Shown here piece after piece: positions 6,634 through 8,610 of a stretch of 8,610 nt of DNA; position 1 is the stretch's first letter, and every line of letters begins with the position of its first letter. Both the position numbers and the translations under genes were made by a program. Origin of the DNA: Gammaproteobacteria bacterium (GTDB lineage: Bacteria; Pseudomonadota; Gammaproteobacteria; JAJDOJ01); contig JALVEU010000284.1 of the NCBI GenBank assembly GCA_027030565.1, forward strand, positions 1-8,610, read 5' to 3'. Below the pieces are notes generated by a model that was not told where the DNA came from, made no database searches, and saw only the letters and a list, made by a program, of their open reading frames with translations.

Positions 6634-7053
6634 TCAGTGAACGGCTTCGCTCTCCAGCCGTTCCACCTCGGAGACGGGCTCCGGGGAGGCATGATGGAGG
6701 ATCATGTACCAGCCACCGCCCACTTGTTGGTAGACATTGGTGGCGAGCACCACCCCACGCAACACCCCTGACACGTGGACATATTCCTTGACGAGATGGA
6801 TCGAAAGCAGCGCGTCGCGAGTGCGGATCTGATCACGCAGCGAGAACCGCAACCGCTGGCCGCTGTCGAACACCGCCTTCCATCCCGAACGCACCTCCTC
6901 GGGGCCTTCGAGCCGCGGGCCACCCGGATGGATACAGACGATGGCCTCGTCGCGGTACCAGACATGCATCATGGCTTCCAGGTCCGTGCTCTCGAAGGCG
7001 CGGTAGAATGCGGCCTCTGCCTCTTCGGGAGTGGCATAGATGCTCTTGGACAT
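6634..7053 (-). CDS. SnoaL/NTF2-fold protein (DUF4440-like)
   Basis: A 139-residue protein of the cone-shaped NTF2-like fold, used widely for small-molecule binding, isomerase or hydrolase roles. The sequence shows the pattern of this group: an N-terminal helix (AEAAFYRAFESTDLEAMMHV), then the strand-turn IVCIHPGGPRLEG (residues 38-50), EEVRSGWKAVF, and the C-terminal ATNVYQQVGGGWYMILHHASP (103-123, described in parts). The HPGGPRL and WYMILHHASP elements are typical of a widespread conserved hypothetical family. No signal peptide or membrane segment is present. It is the first gene of a minus-strand pair, and its TGA is followed after 4 nt by the ATG of the GGT-like gene, so the two are surely co-transcribed. 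A short AGGG lies just before ATG 7053. The biochemical role is unknown; a link to the partner enzyme's substrate is inference. Confidence 0.85.
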   Translation of the reverse strand: MSKSIYATPEEAEAAFYRAFESTDLEAMMHVWYRDEAIVCIHPGGPRLEGPEEVRSGWKAVFDSGQRLRFSLRDQIRTRDALLSIHLVKEYVHVSGVLRGVVLATNVYQQVGGGWYMILHHASPEPVSEVERLESEAVH

Positions 7054-7160
7054 GAGCCCTATGTTAGGTGATGCATGCCACGTGCACCAAGCTCAACCTG
7101 CCAGGAGGAGGGACGGCGCCACCCTGCAGCCATCGGGAGCCTCGCCCTTGCGTCCCGCAG

Positions 7161-7183
7161 CCGGTTCGAAGTTGCGAACCCGG
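7161..7183 (+). promoter_or_regulatory. Hairpin touching the Rieske gene's ribosome binding site
   Basis: CCGGTTCG (7161-7168) pairs with CGAACC-C-GG (7175-7183, one bulged C) around the loop AAGTTG. The right arm ends inside the likely Shine-Dalgarno GGGGAAG (7182-7188). The stem could hide part of the ribosome binding site or simply sit next to it. It is seen directly, but function is not shown. Confidence 0.35.
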
Positions 7184-7188
7184 GGAAG
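7182..7188 (+). promoter_or_regulatory. Likely ribosome binding site of the Rieske gene (GGGGAAG)
   Basis: This purine stretch ends 6 nt before ATG 7195 and supports that start over the far-upstream ATG at 7075, which would add 40 residues unlike a Rieske domain. Confidence 0.5.
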
Positions 7189-7194
7189 CTGAGC

Positions 7195-7539
7195 ATGCGT
7201 CGGATCCGCTTGTGTGGCTTGGACGAGATCCCGGATCCCGGGGCACGGGGCTTCAGGGTGACCTGCAGTTCTGGTGCCCTGGACATCTTCGTCGTGCGCG
7301 TCGACGGACACGTGCGCGCCTATGTCAACCGCTGTCCGCACCGGGGTACGCCGCTGGATTGGGAGCCCGATCAGTTCCTCGACCCGGAGACTACGGAAAT
7401 CGTCTGCGCCACGCACGGGGCGCGCTTCCGGCCCTCGGACGGTGCCTGCCTCGTGGGGCCCTGCCGCGGGCGCGGCCTCGACCCGGTCCCCGTGGAGACC
7501 GAAAGCGACGTGCTCTACTATCGGGAAGGTGAGTCTTGA
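7195..7539 (+). CDS. Small Rieske [2Fe-2S] protein
   Basis: A single-domain iron-sulfur protein of 114 residues that should carry electrons. The cluster ligands are C47 and H49 (RCPHRGTPLDW) and C71 and H74 (CATHGARF), with 21 residues between the two boxes. A GPC element (88-90) follows near the end, as in the NirD/ferredoxin-type Rieske group. There is no N-terminal membrane anchor or signal peptide, so it is probably cytoplasmic. The length matches stand-alone Rieske ferredoxins, not the catalytic subunits of oxygenases or bc1 complexes. Start ATG 7195 is chosen because GGGGAAG precedes it and residue 2 onward (RRIRLCGLDEIPD) already fits the family. The stop overlaps the start of the next gene, so it is first in a two-gene unit, divergent from the SnoaL-like gene. 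Its redox partner cannot be told from the sequence. Confidence 0.88.
   Translation: MRRIRLCGLDEIPDPGARGFRVTCSSGALDIFVVRVDGHVRAYVNRCPHRGTPLDWEPDQFLDPETTEIVCATHGARFRPSDGACLVGPCRGRGLDPVPVETESDVLYYREGES
7524..7529 (+). promoter_or_regulatory. Ribosome binding site of the symporter gene (GGAAGG)
   Basis: GGAAGG lies inside the last codons of the Rieske gene and ends 6 nt before TTG 7536. It supports both the unusual TTG start and translational coupling. Confidence 0.6.
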
Positions 7540-8462
7540 TCGCCCGTGCGACCCTGTTGCTGCCCGTCTGGGCGCTTCTACTCTCCAGTGCCGCCTGGGC
7601 GTGGCCTACACCGTTCACGGCGCTGAAACCGGCCATCGTCTGGCTGCTTGCACTGGTGATGCTGGGCATGGGCCTGGGACTGCGCGGCGAGGACTTCCGG
7701 CGCATCCTGGCGCGTCCCGCCGACCTGGCACTGGGGGTCGCCCTACAGTTCTTGGTGATGCCCCTGGCAGCCTGGACGCTGAGCCGTGCCTTGGACCTCG
7801 GACCCCTGCTGTTGGCCGGCATGGTGCTGGTGGGTGCCGCGCCTGGGGGTACTGCTTCCAACGTGATCACCTATCTGGCGCGTGGCGATGTGGCGCTGTC
7901 GGTCTCTCTGACCACGCTGTCCACCCTGCTCGCGCCGCTGGCAACGCCGGTGCTCACCTGGATCTACGCGGGCCAGGCCGTGGAGGTCCCGGTGTTGCGC
8001 ATGTTCGCAAGCGTGTTTGCCATCGTCGTGGCGCCGGTGGCGGCCGGTATGTGGTTGCATGCGCGCTTCGGGCAACGGCTGCGCCGCATCGAGCACACCT
8101 TTCCCCTGATCTCGGTTGCGGCGATCGTGTCCATCATCGCGATCATCGTTGCGCTGAACCGGCCGCGCCTGGCCACCGTGGCGCCAGTCGTTCTCGTGGC
8201 GGTGGTGCTGCACAATCTGCTGGGCTTGGCCGCCGGCTTTGCAGGCGCACGCCTGCTGCGCCGGGACCTGCGAACCAGCCGTACCCTGGCCATCGAAGTG
8301 GGCATGCAGAACTCCGGGTTGGCGGTGGCGCTGGCCTTGCAGTATTTTCCTTCCCTCGCTGCCTTGCCCGGGGCGCTGTTCTCGGTCTGGCACAATCTCA
8401 GCGGTGCCGTACTGGCTGCCAGGTGGAGCCGGAGCCCACACAAGCGGCCTCAACCCCCTTGA
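7536..8462 (+). CDS. Bile acid:sodium symporter family (BASS/SBF) transporter
   Basis: An inner-membrane secondary transporter that takes up an organic anion together with Na+. The 308 residues are strongly hydrophobic, with about nine to ten segments, as in the family. Signature blocks are APGGTASNVITYLARGDVAL (102-121), the S/T-rich LTTLST (125-130) and EVGMQNSGLA (254-263). Compared by eye with the Neisseria ASBT structure at a constant offset of six, both sodium sites are complete: S108, N109, S122, T126 and E254, plus Q71, V255, M257 and Q258. Sodium coupling is therefore predicted. The substrate is not: bacterial members carry compounds such as pantoate or keto acids, not only bile acids. 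Start TTG 7536 overlaps the preceding stop (TTGA) and has GGAAGG at good spacing. The gene is convergent with nfi, with 27 nt between the stops. Confidence 0.93.
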   Translation: MIARATLLLPVWALLLSSAAWAWPTPFTALKPAIVWLLALVMLGMGLGLRGEDFRRILARPADLALGVALQFLVMPLAAWTLSRALDLGPLLLAGMVLVGAAPGGTASNVITYLARGDVALSVSLTTLSTLLAPLATPVLTWIYAGQAVEVPVLRMFASVFAIVVAPVAAGMWLHARFGQRLRRIEHTFPLISVAAIVSIIAIIVALNRPRLATVAPVVLVAVVLHNLLGLAAGFAGARLLRRDLRTSRTLAIEVGMQNSGLAVALALQYFPSLAALPGALFSVWHNLSGAVLAARWSRSPHKRPQPP

Positions 8463-8489
8463 GTCGCCTCACCGGTTTCCGTCCCCTGT

Positions 8490-8610
8490 TCAGCGACGCC
8501 CCTCTACGGAGGCGATGTGGTGGGCAAGCCGTGTGGGCTCTGGGAGTCGGTAGCGACGCGTACATGCCATGACCAGCCGGACGGCACTCTCCAGCCCCAC
8601 CCGGTGCCCC
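8490..8610 (-). CDS. nfi: Endonuclease V, C-terminal end (5' partial)
   Basis: A minus-strand frame enters from the right edge and stops at TGA (8492-8490), giving 39 complete residues. They read GHRVGLESAVRLVMACTRR, then YRLPEPTRLAHHIAS and a short tail EGRR. The GHRV...(L/V)ESA...YRLPEPTR..A pattern is the characteristic end of endonuclease V, which cleaves DNA near deaminated bases such as hypoxanthine and starts their repair. E. coli Nfi ends in the same way, with GHRVS and YRLPEPTR. The catalytic residues lie outside the window. The gene is convergent with the symporter gene, and its tail is only 27 nt from that stop. Confidence 0.9.
   Translation of the reverse strand, partial: GHRVGLESAVRLVMACTRRYRLPEPTRLAHHIASVEGRR

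Noticed and set aside
5049..6791. Plus-strand open frame of 580 codons across the whole GGT-like gene
   Set aside because: It is antisense to a gene with clear family motifs. Its product is His/Arg/Gly-rich with no recognisable domain. Long antisense frames are common in GC-rich DNA.
8464..8515. TCGCCTC/GAGGCGA stem as a terminator between the convergent symporter and nfi genes
   Set aside because: The 7-bp arms enclose a 38-nt loop, overlap the nfi coding end and lack a T-run on either strand.
7274..8572. Plus-strand open frame of 432 codons overlapping the Rieske and symporter genes
   Set aside because: It runs in a different frame through two well-supported genes and gives a low-complexity product.

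Overview
The window is a GC-rich stretch of bacterial chromosome. The genes suggest a gammaproteobacterium, possibly from the Chromatiales/Ectothiorhodospiraceae area. The evidence for that is a zinc-ribbon thioredoxin 2, NhaA, endonuclease V, an AmpG-like permease tail and several c-di-GMP enzymes, with high GC at third codon positions. The lineage is an inference from general gene resemblance, not from a search. No phage, plasmid, insertion sequence, CRISPR, tRNA or rRNA signal was found.

Layout. The left edge holds the last 37 codons of a membrane transporter, probably an AmpG/PAT-type MFS permease. Two co-directional paralogous membrane diguanylate cyclases follow (174-1427 and 1681-2862). 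Each has about six N-terminal membrane segments and a GGEEF catalytic domain with an intact RxxD inhibitory site. A 253-nt spacer rich in inverted repeats separates them. A 387-nt non-coding stretch with a run of small hairpins comes next, then trxC (3250-3687) with a strong ribosome binding site, and then nhaA (3893-5074).

nhaA converges on a minus-strand pair: a SnoaL/NTF2-fold protein (7053-6634) and, 4 nt after it, a divergent gamma-glutamyltransferase-family enzyme (6629-5094). The GGT-like protein keeps the autoprocessing threonine. It lacks the conserved substrate-binding arginine and several other substrate contacts, and it has no signal peptide. Divergent from this pair is a plus-strand pair: a small Rieske [2Fe-2S] protein (7195-7539) and a bile-acid:sodium-symporter-family transporter (7536-8462). 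Their stop and start codons overlap as TTGA. The right edge carries the C-terminal end of endonuclease V (nfi) on the minus strand, convergent with the symporter.

How the genes work together. Most genes are ordinary accessory or housekeeping genes in short units. Three signals deserve a second look: the duplicated membrane diguanylate cyclases with their structured spacer, the GGT-family protein with a remodelled substrate pocket next to a SnoaL-like partner, and the translationally coupled Rieske/Na+-symporter pair. NhaA (Na+ out) and the symporter (Na+ in) would both act on the sodium gradient, which fits a halophilic or alkaliphilic lifestyle but does not prove it. I did not see a clearly new multi-gene system.
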